Positions 1 through 8,528 of a stretch of DNA of 64,000 bases are shown piece by piece (the first letter of the stretch is position 1; each line of letters starts with the position of its first letter). Both the position numbers and the translations under genes were made by a program. The notes below the pieces were generated by a model. That model worked only from the letters and a program-made list of their open reading frames with translations. It had not been told where the DNA came from and ran no database searches. Source of the stretch: Azotobacter vinelandii (lineage in GTDB: Bacteria > Pseudomonadota > Gammaproteobacteria > Pseudomonadales > Pseudomonadaceae); assembly GCF_001571105.1 (NCBI RefSeq), contig NZ_BCTD01000001.1; one strand, written 5' to 3'.

Positions 1-564
1 ATAGAGCAGGCCGCGCAGTTCCAGCAGATGCTCGCGGGTCGGCCCCATGCGCAGCAGGCCGCCACCGGGAGCCAGCAGGCGCCGCGCCTCCTGCCAGTCG
101 AGCGGGCTGAACAGGCTGGCCAGCAGTTCGCAACTGGCATCGGCCAGCGGTACTCGCGCCATGCTGGCCACCAGCCAGGTCAATTGCGCAGCCCTGCGGC
201 AGGCCCGCTTGACCGCCTCGCGGGAGATGTCCAGGGCGTAGCCATCGGCAGCGGGCAGGGCCGCGGCCAGTTGCGCCGTGTAGTAGCCCTCGCCGCAGCC
301 GACGTCCAGCCAGCGGCGCGGCGCGCGTTCGGCGGCCAGTTCGGTCAGGCGCAGGGCCAGCGGGGCGTAGTGGCCGGCCTCCAGGAAGCGCCGGCGCGCC
401 TCGACCATCGCCTGGTTGTCGCCGGGATCGCGGCTTTTCTTGTGCTGTACCGGCAGCAGGTTCAGGTAGCCCTGGCGGGCGCGATCGAAGCGGTGGCCGG
501 CCGGGCAGATCGCGCCTTGCTCGTCAGGCTGCAGCGTGCCCCGGCAGAGAGGACAGATCAGCAT
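1..564 (-). CDS. rlmA: 23S rRNA (guanine-N1)-methyltransferase RlmA, 3' part cut by the window edge
   Basis: The frame is open from ATG at 562-564 to the left edge and gives 188 residues of a family about 270 long. RlmA methylates N1 of guanine 745 in helix 35 of 23S rRNA. The N-terminus has a zinc-finger pattern, C4xxC7 and C20xxxH24. SAM-binding motif I (LDVGCGEGYY) lies at residues 86-95 and a second acidic SAM contact (ALDIS) follows. The start overlaps the end of dapE by 7 bases, so the two are probably co-transcribed. The C-terminal third is outside the window. The identification rests on the zinc finger plus Rossmann layout and on the dapE-rlmA neighbourhood, which I remember from pseudomonads. 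Confidence 0.85.
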   Translation of the reverse strand, partial: MLICPLCRGTLQPDEQGAICPAGHRFDRARQGYLNLLPVQHKKSRDPGDNQAMVEARRRFLEAGHYAPLALRLTELAAERAPRRWLDVGCGEGYYTAQLAAALPAADGYALDISREAVKRACRRAAQLTWLVASMARVPLADASCELLASLFSPLDWQEARRLLAPGGGLLRMGPTREHLLELRGLLY

Positions 565-1715
565 GCCAGCAGCCGCACCAGGGTCTGGTAGTGGATTTCG
601 GTGAGCAGCTCCAGGTCGCTGGCCAGCACGCATTCGTCGACCTGGTGGATGGTGGCGTTGAGCGGACCGACCTCGACCACCTGGGTGCCCAGGGTGGCGA
701 TGAAGCGGCCGTCCGAGGTGCCGCCGCTGGTCGAGGGCGTGGTGTCCCGGCCGGTCACCGCGCGGATGCTGGCCGACACGGCGTCCAGCAGTGCGCCCGG
801 TTCGGTGAGGAAGGGCAGGCCGGACAGCGCCCAGTCGATGTGCCAGTCGAGGCCGTGGCGGTCGAGGATCGCCGCGACGCGCCGCTGCAGACCCTCCACC
901 GTGGACTCGGTGGAGAAGCGGAAGTTGAACAACATCTGCAGCTCGCCGGGGATCACGTTGGTGGCGCCGGTGCCGGCCTGGATGTTGGAGATCTGGAAGC
1001 TGGTCGGCGGGAAGAAGGCGTTGCCGTCGTCCCAGTGCTCGGCGGCCAGTTCGGCCAGCGCCGGCGCGGCCTGGTGGATGGGATTCCTGGCCAGTTGCGG
1101 ATAGGCCACGTGGCCCTGCTTGCCGCGCACCGTCAGAGTCGCGCCGAGCGAGCCGCGCCGGCCGTTCTTCACCACGTCGCCGAGCGTCTCGCTGCTCGAC
1201 GGCTCGCCGACGATGCACCAGTCCAGGCGTTCGCCACGCGCGCGCAGGCGCTCGACCACCGCCTGGGTACCGTGCAGCGCCGGGCCTTCCTCGTCGCTGG
1301 TGATCAGGAAGGCGATCGCCCCGCGATGGCGCGGATGGTCGGCGACGAAGCGTTCCACCGCGACCAGCATGGCCGCCAGGCTGCCCTTCATGTCCGCCGC
1401 GCCGCGCCCGCGGAGCATGCCGTCGGCGTCGAGGGTGGCGGTGAAGGGCGGGGTCTGCCAAGCTTCGTGCGGACCTGTCGGCACCACGTCGGTATGGCCG
1501 GCGAAGCAGAGTACCGGTCCCTCGCCCGTGCCGCCGTCGCGACGGGCCCAGAAATTCTCCACCTCTCCGATGCGCATCGGTTCCAGGGCGAAGCCGAGGG
1601 CGCCCAGGCGGGCCATCATCAGCGCCTGGCAACCCTCGTCCAGCGGCGTGACCGAGGGCCGGTCGATCAGTTCGCAGGCGAGCGCCAGGGTGGGGGAGAG
1701 GGCGGTGGCGGTCAT
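558..1715 (-). CDS. dapE: Succinyl-diaminopimelate desuccinylase
   Basis: DapE hydrolyses N-succinyl-LL-2,6-diaminopimelate to LL-diaminopimelate and succinate in the lysine and peptidoglycan precursor pathway. It is a cytoplasmic di-zinc M20 peptidase-fold enzyme. The protein has 385 residues, the usual length. Metal and catalytic residues are visible: H74 and D76 in GHTDVVPTG, D108 in the GRGAADMKG motif, and the E142-E143 pair in TSDEEG. I chose the second of two adjacent ATGs (1713-1715); the first, at 1716-1718, adds one Met. The frame is open further upstream, but that stretch is proline-rich and unlike the family. dapD and dapC of the same pathway are also in this window. Confidence 0.95.
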   Translation of the reverse strand: MTATALSPTLALACELIDRPSVTPLDEGCQALMMARLGALGFALEPMRIGEVENFWARRDGGTGEGPVLCFAGHTDVVPTGPHEAWQTPPFTATLDADGMLRGRGAADMKGSLAAMLVAVERFVADHPRHRGAIAFLITSDEEGPALHGTQAVVERLRARGERLDWCIVGEPSSSETLGDVVKNGRRGSLGATLTVRGKQGHVAYPQLARNPIHQAAPALAELAAEHWDDGNAFFPPTSFQISNIQAGTGATNVIPGELQMLFNFRFSTESTVEGLQRRVAAILDRHGLDWHIDWALSGLPFLTEPGALLDAVSASIRAVTGRDTTPSTSGGTSDGRFIATLGTQVVEVGPLNATIHQVDECVLASDLELLTEIHYQTLVRLLAC

Positions 1716-1842
1716 CATGGCTCCGAAACGGCGGGAAAAGGACGGCATTTTAAGACAAAAGCCGCTGCGGGGCTGCAGCGGCTTTCGGGGCGCAGGAGGG
1801 GGCGGCGCTGCCGCAGCGCTGTCCGGCAATGCCGACCGCCTG

Positions 1843-4434
1843 TCAGACGGCTTCGACGAGCGGGACCTCCTGAACCTTCTTCGGCTGCGACGACAGCAGC
1901 GCCATGATCAGCGCCGCCAGATAGGGCAGCGACTGGATCAGCAGGACCGCCACCCAGAAGATCACGTCGTTGCTCGGGAAGCCCTGCACCAGGGCGATGC
2001 CGGCGGCCGCGCCCCACAGCACCAGCATGATCACCACCTCCTCGCGGGCTTCCGCCAGGGCCACCAGGATGCCGTGGTTGTTCGCCATCTTCGGTGTGCG
2101 GAAGAACGGGATGCTGCTGGTGAAGAAGCCGTAGAGCACCGCCTTGGCGATGGTGTGCGACAGCGCCAGGCCGGCGATCGCGGCGTAGAAGGCGTCCTTG
2201 AGGTTGACGCCCACCGCGCGGCGGTAGAGGAACAGGATCTTGCCGACCTTGAAGAAGAACAGCGCCAGCGGCGGGATGGCGAAGATCAGCAACGGCGGGT
2301 CGACCCGGTGCGGGACGATGATCATCGCCGCCGACCACAGCAAGGCGCCGAGGGTGAAGAAGATGTTCAGCCCGTCGGCGATCCACGGCAGCCAGCCGGC
2401 CAGGAAGTGGTAGCGCTGGCCGCGGGTCAGCTCGCTCTCCTTGCCCCACAGCAGGCTGCGGGTATGGCGCTTCATGATCTGGATGGCGCCGTAGGCCCAG
2501 CGGAAGCGCTGCTTCTTGAAGTCGATGAAGGTGTCGGGCATCAGTCCCTTGCCGTAGCTGCGTTCGGAATAGGCGGCCGAGAGGCCCTTCTCGAACACCC
2601 GCAGGCCCAGCTCGGCGTCCTCGGTGATGCACCAGTCGGCCCAGCCCAGTTCGTCCAGCACCGAACGCCGGGTCATGGTCATGGTGCCGTGCTGGATGAT
2701 CGCGTCGCGGTCGTTGCGGGTGATCATGCCGATATGGAAGAAGCCCTTGTATTCGGCGTAGCAGAGCTTCTTGAAAGCGCTTTCGCGGTCGTCGCGATAG
2801 TCCTGCGGCGACTGCACCACGGCGATCTTCGGGTCGGCGAAGTGCGGCACCATGTGCTTGAGCCAGTCGCGTTCGACGCAGTAGTCGGAGTCGATCACCG
2901 CGACCACTTCGGCGTCCGGCGCGGTGTACTGCAGCACGTAGTTCAGCGCGCCGCCCTTGAAGCCGGCCAGCGGCGCGACGTGGAAGAACCTGAAGCGCGG
3001 GCCGAGGCGCGCGCAGTGCTCCTCGAGGGGCTTCCAGACCGCTGGGTCCTTGGTGTTGTTGTCGATCACCAGCACCTCGAAGTCCGGGTAGTCCAGGCGC
3101 GAGAGGGCGTCGAGGGTCTGCTTGACCATCTCCGGCGGTTCGTTGTAGCAGGGCACGTGGATCGACACCTTGGGCCGGTAGGCTTCGTCGGCGGTCACCG
3201 GCGGGAACGGCCGGCGGCGCTTGAGCGTCCATACCGTCTCGGCCAGTTCGTGGGCCTCGGTGAGCAGCACGATGAACACGCCGAGCGCACCGAGGGCGAG
3301 CAGGAAGCCGACGGTGAGGCTGAACCAGGTGCTGTACTGCTGGCTGTAGTCGTAGCCGATCCACACCAGGATCGAGCCGCAGGCGAAGGCGACGAAGGTC
3401 AGGAAGGTGCGTCCGCGCTGGCGCAGCGCGCTGCCGTCGATCAGCAGCAGAGCCAGGGCCAGTACGGCGAGGACCACCGAGCCGACCGCCAGCAGGCGCC
3501 ACTGGGGAATGGCCACCACCGGTCCCTCGAAGGCGAACTTGGGCTGGCGCTCGAAGTTGTAGACGCCCCAGTAGGCACCGACCGAGCCCTCGTCGTCGAT
3601 CTTCCAGGGCTGGTCGAAGGCCTCGATGACGAAGTAGTTGTAGCCCTGGGCGTTCAGGGTATTGACCAGGGTGCGCAGGTAGATCGCCTGGTCGATCTGG
3701 GTGGCCTCGGCGCCGCCGCGGGTACGGCCGTTGCTCGGCCAGCCGACCTCCGAGAGCAGCAGCGGCTTTCTCGGGAACAGTTTCTTCAGGTCGCGGGCGC
3801 GGTCGAGGGTGAACTGGACGGAGTCCTCCATCGGCACGAATTCCCAGTAGGGCAGGATGTGCGCGGCGATCAGGTCGACGTGGCGGCCCAGCTCGGGGTA
3901 TTCCTGCCAGATGTGCCACTGCTCGGAGGTGGTCACCGGCACCTTGACCGCGGCGCGGACCCGGTCGATGTAGGCGATCAGCGCCTCGGGGGTGATCTCG
4001 CTGCGGAACAGCGCCTCGTTGCCGACCACCACGCGCACCACGCTGCGCGAGCTCTTGGCCAGCTCGATGGCCTTGGCGATTTCCCGCTCGTTGCGCTCTA
4101 TGTCCTGGCTGATCCAGATGCCCAGGGTCACGCGCAGGCCCAGCTCCTCGGCCAGGCGCGGCACGTTGGCCAGGTTGCCGTCCACCGAATAGGTGCGGAT
4201 GCTGTCGGTCTGCCGGCTGAGCAACTCCAGGTCGGCGCGGATTTCATCGTCGCTCGGGTAGCGGTTTTCCTGGGGATTCTGCCCGGGGCGGAAGGGGGAG
4301 AAGGAGTAGCCGGAGATCTGCTCGGGCCAGTCCGGCGCGGTGACCGGCAGGTTGTAGAGCGCCCAGATTCCGGTGAAGAGCGCAGCGACTGCCACGACCA
4401 CCACCAGATTGAGTCCGAATTTATGCGATGACAT
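1843..4434 (-). CDS. ndvB: NdvB-type beta-glucan synthase: GH17-like domain fused to a membrane GT2 glycosyltransferase
   Basis: This 863-residue inner-membrane protein resembles P. aeruginosa NdvB (PA1163), which makes periplasmic cyclic glucans linked to biofilm antibiotic tolerance. A membrane anchor at residues 9-27 precedes a GH17-like domain at about 40-305, with E140 (GNE) and E229 (SEVGWPSNG) in the positions of the GH17 acid and nucleophile. Membrane segments at about 312-332, 342-362 and 370-392 lead to a GT2 domain with D515xD517, E605-D606 and the processive QxxRW motif at 642-646. More membrane segments follow. The start is ATG 4432-4434; longer versions add residues unlike the family. 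dapE lies 127 bases downstream on the same strand, the same pairing as in P. aeruginosa. The polymer made here is inferred. Confidence 0.88.
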   Translation of the reverse strand: MSSHKFGLNLVVVVAVAALFTGIWALYNLPVTAPDWPEQISGYSFSPFRPGQNPQENRYPSDDEIRADLELLSRQTDSIRTYSVDGNLANVPRLAEELGLRVTLGIWISQDIERNEREIAKAIELAKSSRSVVRVVVGNEALFRSEITPEALIAYIDRVRAAVKVPVTTSEQWHIWQEYPELGRHVDLIAAHILPYWEFVPMEDSVQFTLDRARDLKKLFPRKPLLLSEVGWPSNGRTRGGAEATQIDQAIYLRTLVNTLNAQGYNYFVIEAFDQPWKIDDEGSVGAYWGVYNFERQPKFAFEGPVVAIPQWRLLAVGSVVLAVLALALLLIDGSALRQRGRTFLTFVAFACGSILVWIGYDYSQQYSTWFSLTVGFLLALGALGVFIVLLTEAHELAETVWTLKRRRPFPPVTADEAYRPKVSIHVPCYNEPPEMVKQTLDALSRLDYPDFEVLVIDNNTKDPAVWKPLEEHCARLGPRFRFFHVAPLAGFKGGALNYVLQYTAPDAEVVAVIDSDYCVERDWLKHMVPHFADPKIAVVQSPQDYRDDRESAFKKLCYAEYKGFFHIGMITRNDRDAIIQHGTMTMTRRSVLDELGWADWCITEDAELGLRVFEKGLSAAYSERSYGKGLMPDTFIDFKKQRFRWAYGAIQIMKRHTRSLLWGKESELTRGQRYHFLAGWLPWIADGLNIFFTLGALLWSAAMIIVPHRVDPPLLIFAIPPLALFFFKVGKILFLYRRAVGVNLKDAFYAAIAGLALSHTIAKAVLYGFFTSSIPFFRTPKMANNHGILVALAEAREEVVIMLVLWGAAAGIALVQGFPSNDVIFWVAVLLIQSLPYLAALIMALLSSQPKKVQEVPLVEAV

Positions 4435-4601
4435 GACTGATTCAGGTTCCAAGAGGTGGAGCAGGAGAAGCCGGCGAACGCCGTTGACGCATCCTACGTT
4501 GCCATCCCTGACCTGTATAGCTCCCGCCTGTCCTGCCACGCCAGGCCCGGCGCGGCTTGCCACCCTTTGGCAGCGGATGGCCGGGCAAGTTCGGCGGAGG
4601 C

Positions 4602-4630
4602 TTCAATCCCGCCGTGCCTGCGCCGATAAT
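4602..4630 (+). promoter_or_regulatory. Possible sigma70 promoter for tcdA
   Basis: TTCAAT (4602-4607) and GATAAT (4625-4630) are separated by 17 bases and end 25 bases before the tcdA ATG. The -10 is good and the -35 is weak (three of six matches). The assignment is by eye only. Confidence 0.35.
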
Positions 4631-4655
4631 AGCCGCCGGTTCGCGAGGTGGAACA

Positions 4656-5468
4656 ATGATTACTGAAGATCGGCGCTTCGGCGGTATCGCCCGTCTCTAC
4701 GGCAGCGAAGGCCTGGCCCGCCTGGCCGCGGCCCACGTGGCGGTGGTCGGCATCGGCGGGGTCGGCTCCTGGGCGGCGGAAGCGCTGGCGCGCAGCGGGG
4801 TCGGCGAGATTTCCCTGTTCGACCTGGACGATGTCTGCATCACCAACACCAACCGGCAGATCCATGCCCTGGATGGGGCGGTGGGCCGGCCCAAGGTGGA
4901 GGCGATGGCCGAACGCCTGCGCGCCATCAGCCCCGAGTGTCGGGTGCATGCGGTGGCCGACTTCGTCACCCGCGAAACCATGGCCGAGCACATCACCGAA
5001 GACCTGGATTTCGTCATCGACTGCATCGACAGCGTGGCGGCCAAGGCGGCGCTGATCGCCTGGTGCAAGCGGCGCAAGATCGGCATCGTCGCCACCGGCG
5101 GCGCCGGCGGGCAGATCGATCCGACGCGGATCCAGGTCTGCGACCTGAACAAGACCTTCAACGACCCGCTCGCCGCCAAGGTGCGCTCGACCCTGCGCCG
5201 CGACTACGGCTTCTCGCGCACGCCGGGGCGGACCTATGGCGTGCCCTGCGTGTTCTCCAGCGAGCAGTTGCGCTACCCCAAGCCGGACGGCACGGTATGC
5301 CAGAGCAAGGGCTTCGTCGGCGAGGGCGTGAAGCTCGACTGCGCCGGCGGCTTCGGCGCGGTGACCATGGTCACCGCCAGCTTCGGCATGGCCGCCGCGG
5401 CCAGGGCGGTGGACAAGCTGGTGGCCGGCGCCCGTCGTCCGGCGGAGCGGCGCGCATCGTCCGCCTGA
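4656..5468 (+). CDS. tcdA: tRNA threonylcarbamoyladenosine dehydratase TcdA (CsdL)
   Basis: TcdA is an E1-like ThiF-family enzyme. It uses ATP to convert t6A37 of tRNA to the cyclic hydantoin form ct6A, with help from the CsdA-CsdE sulfur-acceptor pair. The 270-residue protein has the nucleotide-binding loop GIGGVGS at 32-38 and the family signature FDLDDV...NTNRQ at about 55-68, where E1-like enzymes bind ATP. ATG 4656 is preceded by an AGGTGG ribosome binding site. csdE and csdA, its functional partners, lie about 1.4 kb downstream on the opposite strand, which supports the assignment. Confidence 0.93.
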   Translation: MITEDRRFGGIARLYGSEGLARLAAAHVAVVGIGGVGSWAAEALARSGVGEISLFDLDDVCITNTNRQIHALDGAVGRPKVEAMAERLRAISPECRVHAVADFVTRETMAEHITEDLDFVIDCIDSVAAKAALIAWCKRRKIGIVATGGAGGQIDPTRIQVCDLNKTFNDPLAAKVRSTLRRDYGFSRTPGRTYGVPCVFSSEQLRYPKPDGTVCQSKGFVGEGVKLDCAGGFGAVTMVTASFGMAAAARAVDKLVAGARRPAERRASSA

Positions 5469-5570
5469 TTATCCGGGATTCTTTACCCACGCTTACCCAT
5501 CTTGACCTAACTCTTGCCACCCGCCTGACATAATCGACCGCCGTTGCGAACCGCCCCGGAGTCCGTGCGA

Positions 5571-6815
5571 ATGTCGAAATCCAGGCTCTTGCGTCTTTCC
5601 CTGCCGTTGCTCGTCGGCGCCGTGCTGGCCGCCTGCGCCGGGCGCCCCGAGCCGCCCGGTCCGCCGCCCGGTGAAAACCTCGAGCGTCGACTGGAGGGCG
5701 CCTACCGGCCGGCCGCGCGGTCGCCGGTGCGCGGCTGGGATGACGAATGGCAGGTGGCCGGACAGGCGGTGGAGGTCAGTTGGCTGGCGCCGGAACAGGT
5801 CCAGGGGATGCCGCTGATCCTCTATCTGCCGGGGCTCGGCGAGAGCAGCCGGGACGGTGTGCAATGGCGCCGGGCCTGGGCCGAGGCCGGCTACGCGGTG
5901 CTTTCGGTACAACCTCGGCAGTACGGACGGGTGATCTACTCCAGCTCCGAGGCGCAGGTGGGGGTATTCCGCTCCCTGGCGCAGAAGAGCTTCGCTGACC
6001 AGGCCCTGGCGGCGCGCATCGCCGTGCTCGATCAGGTCCTGGCGGATCTGCGCAGACGGGCGCAAGCCGGCGAGCCGAACCTGGCCAGGGTCGACTGGCA
6101 GCGGCTGGCGGTGGCCGGCTTCGATCTCGGCGCGCAGACCGCCGCCGCCCTGGCCGGCGAGCGCGCGGCCGGAGCATCGGCGCCGGCCGGCTGGCAGCCG
6201 AGGGCGGCGATCCTGCTCAGTCCCTATGTCGCCGAGGACGGCGGGGGCGACCGCTTTGGCCGCATCGGTACGCCGCTGCTGGCGGTCACCGGGCCGCACG
6301 ACGAGGACCCTTTCGGCTGGGTCGACCCGCCGAGCCGCCGCCAGCGGCTCTGGGAGGGGGTGAGGACCTCCGGCAGCTATCAACTGATCGCCGCCGAGGC
6401 CAGTCATCGGCTGCTGAGTGGCTCGTTCGAGGACATGGCCGGAGCGGGCGGCGGGCGTCAGGGCGGACCTTCGTCCGGCGGCCGGCCGGAGGGGGGCGCT
6501 GGTCGTGGCGGAAGCGGCGGGCCTGGCGGCGGTGGGGGACCCGGTGGGGGCGGCGGGCCCGGTGGCGGTCCTGCAGGCGGCGGACGCGCCGGTGGTCCCG
6601 GCGGCAAGGGCGGCGGCCCCGGTGGCGGCAGTCGGATGGGCCGCGGCCAAGGCATGGAGGAACGCATCGATCCGCGCCAGATGGCCAGCCTGCAGAGCCT
6701 CAGCCTGGCCTTCCTCGACGCCCGGGTGCGCGATGCCGCGCCGGCGCGCCTGTGGCTGGAACGCGACGCCGTCCAGTGGCTGGAGGCGACCGGCCGGCTC
6801 GAGCGGAAACCCTAA
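5571..6815 (+). CDS. Lipoprotein with alpha/beta-hydrolase fold, atypical nucleophile and Gly-rich insert
   Basis: I do not recognise a named gene. The 414-residue product begins with a lipoprotein signal peptide whose lipobox (LAAC) ends at C22, so it is likely anchored in an envelope membrane. Residues about 60-270 look like a dienelactone-hydrolase-type alpha/beta hydrolase: PLILYLPGLGES supplies an oxyanion-like loop, and later DED and ASH segments could supply the acid and His. The nucleophile elbow reads GFDLG, with D185 where Ser or Cys is expected. Residues about 288-361 are almost entirely Gly with Pro, Arg and Ser in GGP-like repeats, followed by a conventional tail. The protein may be a non-catalytic or unusual hydrolase. 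It runs head-on into csdE, and the two coding ends overlap by 4 bases. Confidence 0.6.
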   Translation: MSKSRLLRLSLPLLVGAVLAACAGRPEPPGPPPGENLERRLEGAYRPAARSPVRGWDDEWQVAGQAVEVSWLAPEQVQGMPLILYLPGLGESSRDGVQWRRAWAEAGYAVLSVQPRQYGRVIYSSSEAQVGVFRSLAQKSFADQALAARIAVLDQVLADLRRRAQAGEPNLARVDWQRLAVAGFDLGAQTAAALAGERAAGASAPAGWQPRAAILLSPYVAEDGGGDRFGRIGTPLLAVTGPHDEDPFGWVDPPSRRQRLWEGVRTSGSYQLIAAEASHRLLSGSFEDMAGAGGGRQGGPSSGGRPEGGAGRGGSGGPGGGGGPGGGGGPGGGPAGGGRAGGPGGKGGGPGGGSRMGRGQGMEERIDPRQMASLQSLSLAFLDARVRDAAPARLWLERDAVQWLEATGRLERKP

Positions 6816-7216
6816 CCGGCCAGTTCGCGCATTCGTTGCAGCACGGCATTCAGGCCGTTGCTGCGCGACGGCGAGAGCTGGCGGGACAGGCCGAGGCGGG
6901 CGAACCAGTCGGCCAGATCCACGGCCCGCAAGGCCTGTGCATCGAGGCCATCGACCCGCGCCAGCAGCACTGCCAGCAAACCGCGCAGCAGCCGCGCATC
7001 GCTGCCGGCGCGGAAATGCCAGTGGCCGTCCCGTCGTTCGCCGAGCAGCCAGACCTGGCTCTCGCACCCCTGCACCTGGTTGGCCGGGCAGCGCTCCGCG
7101 TCGCTCAGCGCTTCGAGACGCTCGCCCCACTGCAACAGCAGGCGCGCCCGCTGTTCCCAGCCGGGGCATCGGGCGAAGGCTTCCAGGGCCTCGCCGGCGG
7201 CGGCGGGCAGGCTCAT
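6812..7216 (-). CDS. csdE: SufE/CsdE-family sulfur acceptor
   Basis: CsdE takes persulfide sulfur from the cysteine desulfurase CsdA and supports iron-sulfur and TcdA-linked tRNA chemistry. The protein has 134 residues. The acceptor cysteine is C51 in the conserved context QGCESQVWL. The gene overlaps the end of csdA by 4 bases (ATGA), indicating translational coupling and a stoichiometric pair. Its 3' end overlaps the converging lipoprotein gene by 4 bases. It could be named SufE, but adjacency to csdA and tcdA favours CsdE. Confidence 0.92.
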   Translation of the reverse strand: MSLPAAAGEALEAFARCPGWEQRARLLLQWGERLEALSDAERCPANQVQGCESQVWLLGERRDGHWHFRAGSDARLLRGLLAVLLARVDGLDAQALRAVDLADWFARLGLSRQLSPSRSNGLNAVLQRMRELAG

Positions 7217-8418
7217 CGCAGCAGTTCCAGGGCGCGTTCGAGGGCGGCGAAGAAGCGCTCCAGATCGTTCCCGTCGCTGTACAGGCCGAGCGACACGCGC
7301 AGCGCGCCGGGCAGGCCGAGGCGGCGCAGCAGCGGCATGGCGCAGTGCTGGCCGGCGCGCACGGCGATGCCCTGTTCGGCGAGCAGATGGGCCAGATCGG
7401 CGTTGTGCACCCCTTCGATCACGAAACTGGCCAGCGCGTTGTGCGGCTCGGCGAGCAGGCGCAGACCGGCGACAGCGCGCAGTCCGGCGAGCAGGCGCCG
7501 GTGCAGAGCCGCCTCGTGGGCGGCGACCGCCGTGCCGTCCAGGCTCCGCAGGTAGTCCAGGGTGGCGCCGAAGGCGATGGCCGCGCCGATCGCCGGGGTG
7601 CCGGCCTCGAAGCCGAGCGGCGCCGGGCGAAAGCGCGCCTCGTGGTAGTCGGCCTGCTGCACCATCTCGCCGCCGAACTGCCAGTGCTGCAGGCGTTCCA
7701 GGGCCTGCGGACGGCCGTGGAGCACGCCGAGGCCGTCCGGGCCGTAGAGCTTGTGCGCGGAGAACACGTAGAAGTCGCAGGCCAGCGACCGCAGGTCGTG
7801 GCGACCGTGGACCGCGCCCTGGGCGCCGTCGACCACCGTCAGCGCGCCCCGGGAACTGGCCAGGGCGAGCAGTGCGTCGAGCGGCTGCCAGCGGCCGAGC
7901 ACGTTGGACAACTGACTGACCGCGAGCAGCCGGGTGCGCGGGCCGATCAGCCGCTCGGCCTGCTCCAGGTCGATGTCGCCGGCGCCATCCAGCGGCAGCA
8001 CCACCAGGTCGAGACCGCGGCGCTGCGCCAGGCGTTGCCAGGGCAGCAGGTTGGCGTGGTGCTCCAGGGCGCCGACGGCGATCGTGTCGCCCGGCGCGAA
8101 CAGGTGTTCGAGTCCGTAGGCGAGCAGGTTGAGGGACTCGGTGGCGCCGCGGGTGAAGACGATCCGCTCGGCGCTTCCGGCGTTCAGCCAGGCGGCGACC
8201 TTCGCCCGCGCCGCCTCGAAGGCCCGCGTGGCGCGCTCGCCGGGGCAGTGCTGGGCGCGGTGCACGTTGGCCGCGCCGCCGGCGTAGTGGCCGAGCAGGG
8301 CGTCCAGCATCGCCTGTGGCTTCTGCGCGGTGGCGGCACTATCCAGGTAGGTCTGGCCGTCCCGGGCGAAGGCGGCGAAGGCCGGGAAGTCGGCCCGCCA
8401 GGAGGAGGGAAGGGGCAT
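7213..8418 (-). CDS. csdA: Cysteine desulfurase CsdA
   Basis: CsdA is a PLP-dependent group II cysteine desulfurase. It removes sulfur from cysteine as a protein persulfide, giving alanine. The 401-residue length is typical of the family. PLP is held by K223 in SAHKLYGP, with H120-H121 and D197 as cofactor contacts. The active-site cysteine C359 lies in RAGQHCA. The start is ATG 8416-8418; the frame is open upstream, but that sequence derives from intergenic DNA. It passes sulfur to CsdE, encoded immediately downstream, and cooperates with TcdA. A REP-like element lies upstream. Confidence 0.94.
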   Translation of the reverse strand: MPLPSSWRADFPAFAAFARDGQTYLDSAATAQKPQAMLDALLGHYAGGAANVHRAQHCPGERATRAFEAARAKVAAWLNAGSAERIVFTRGATESLNLLAYGLEHLFAPGDTIAVGALEHHANLLPWQRLAQRRGLDLVVLPLDGAGDIDLEQAERLIGPRTRLLAVSQLSNVLGRWQPLDALLALASSRGALTVVDGAQGAVHGRHDLRSLACDFYVFSAHKLYGPDGLGVLHGRPQALERLQHWQFGGEMVQQADYHEARFRPAPLGFEAGTPAIGAAIAFGATLDYLRSLDGTAVAAHEAALHRRLLAGLRAVAGLRLLAEPHNALASFVIEGVHNADLAHLLAEQGIAVRAGQHCAMPLLRRLGLPGALRVSLGLYSDGNDLERFFAALERALELLR

Positions 8419-8494
8419 GGTCGGTGCGTCGTCGTGAATGATGGGGAGGCCTTCGGGGCGGCGACGTTTGTCGTCATGCGATTCGTTGTAAACA

Positions 8495-8513
8495 CCGTTT
8501 TTGTAAGAAACGG
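8495..8513. repeat. Small hairpin upstream of csdA with a TTGTAA direct repeat
   Basis: CCGTTT (8495-8500) and AAACGG (8508-8513) form a 6-bp stem. TTGTAA also occurs twice, at 8486 and 8501, so the copies are 15 bases apart. This could be an operator for csdA or chance; nothing in the sequence names a regulator. Confidence 0.25.
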
Positions 8514-8528
8514 ATTCGTCCGCGATCC

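Noticed and set aside
1120..4431. A plus-strand open frame of 1,103 codons antisense to dapE and ndvB.
   Set aside because: It is a shadow of GC-rich genes: its composition is dominated by Arg, His, Gln, Gly, Ala and Val, with no membrane segments or family motifs. The opposite strand encodes clear DapE and NdvB.
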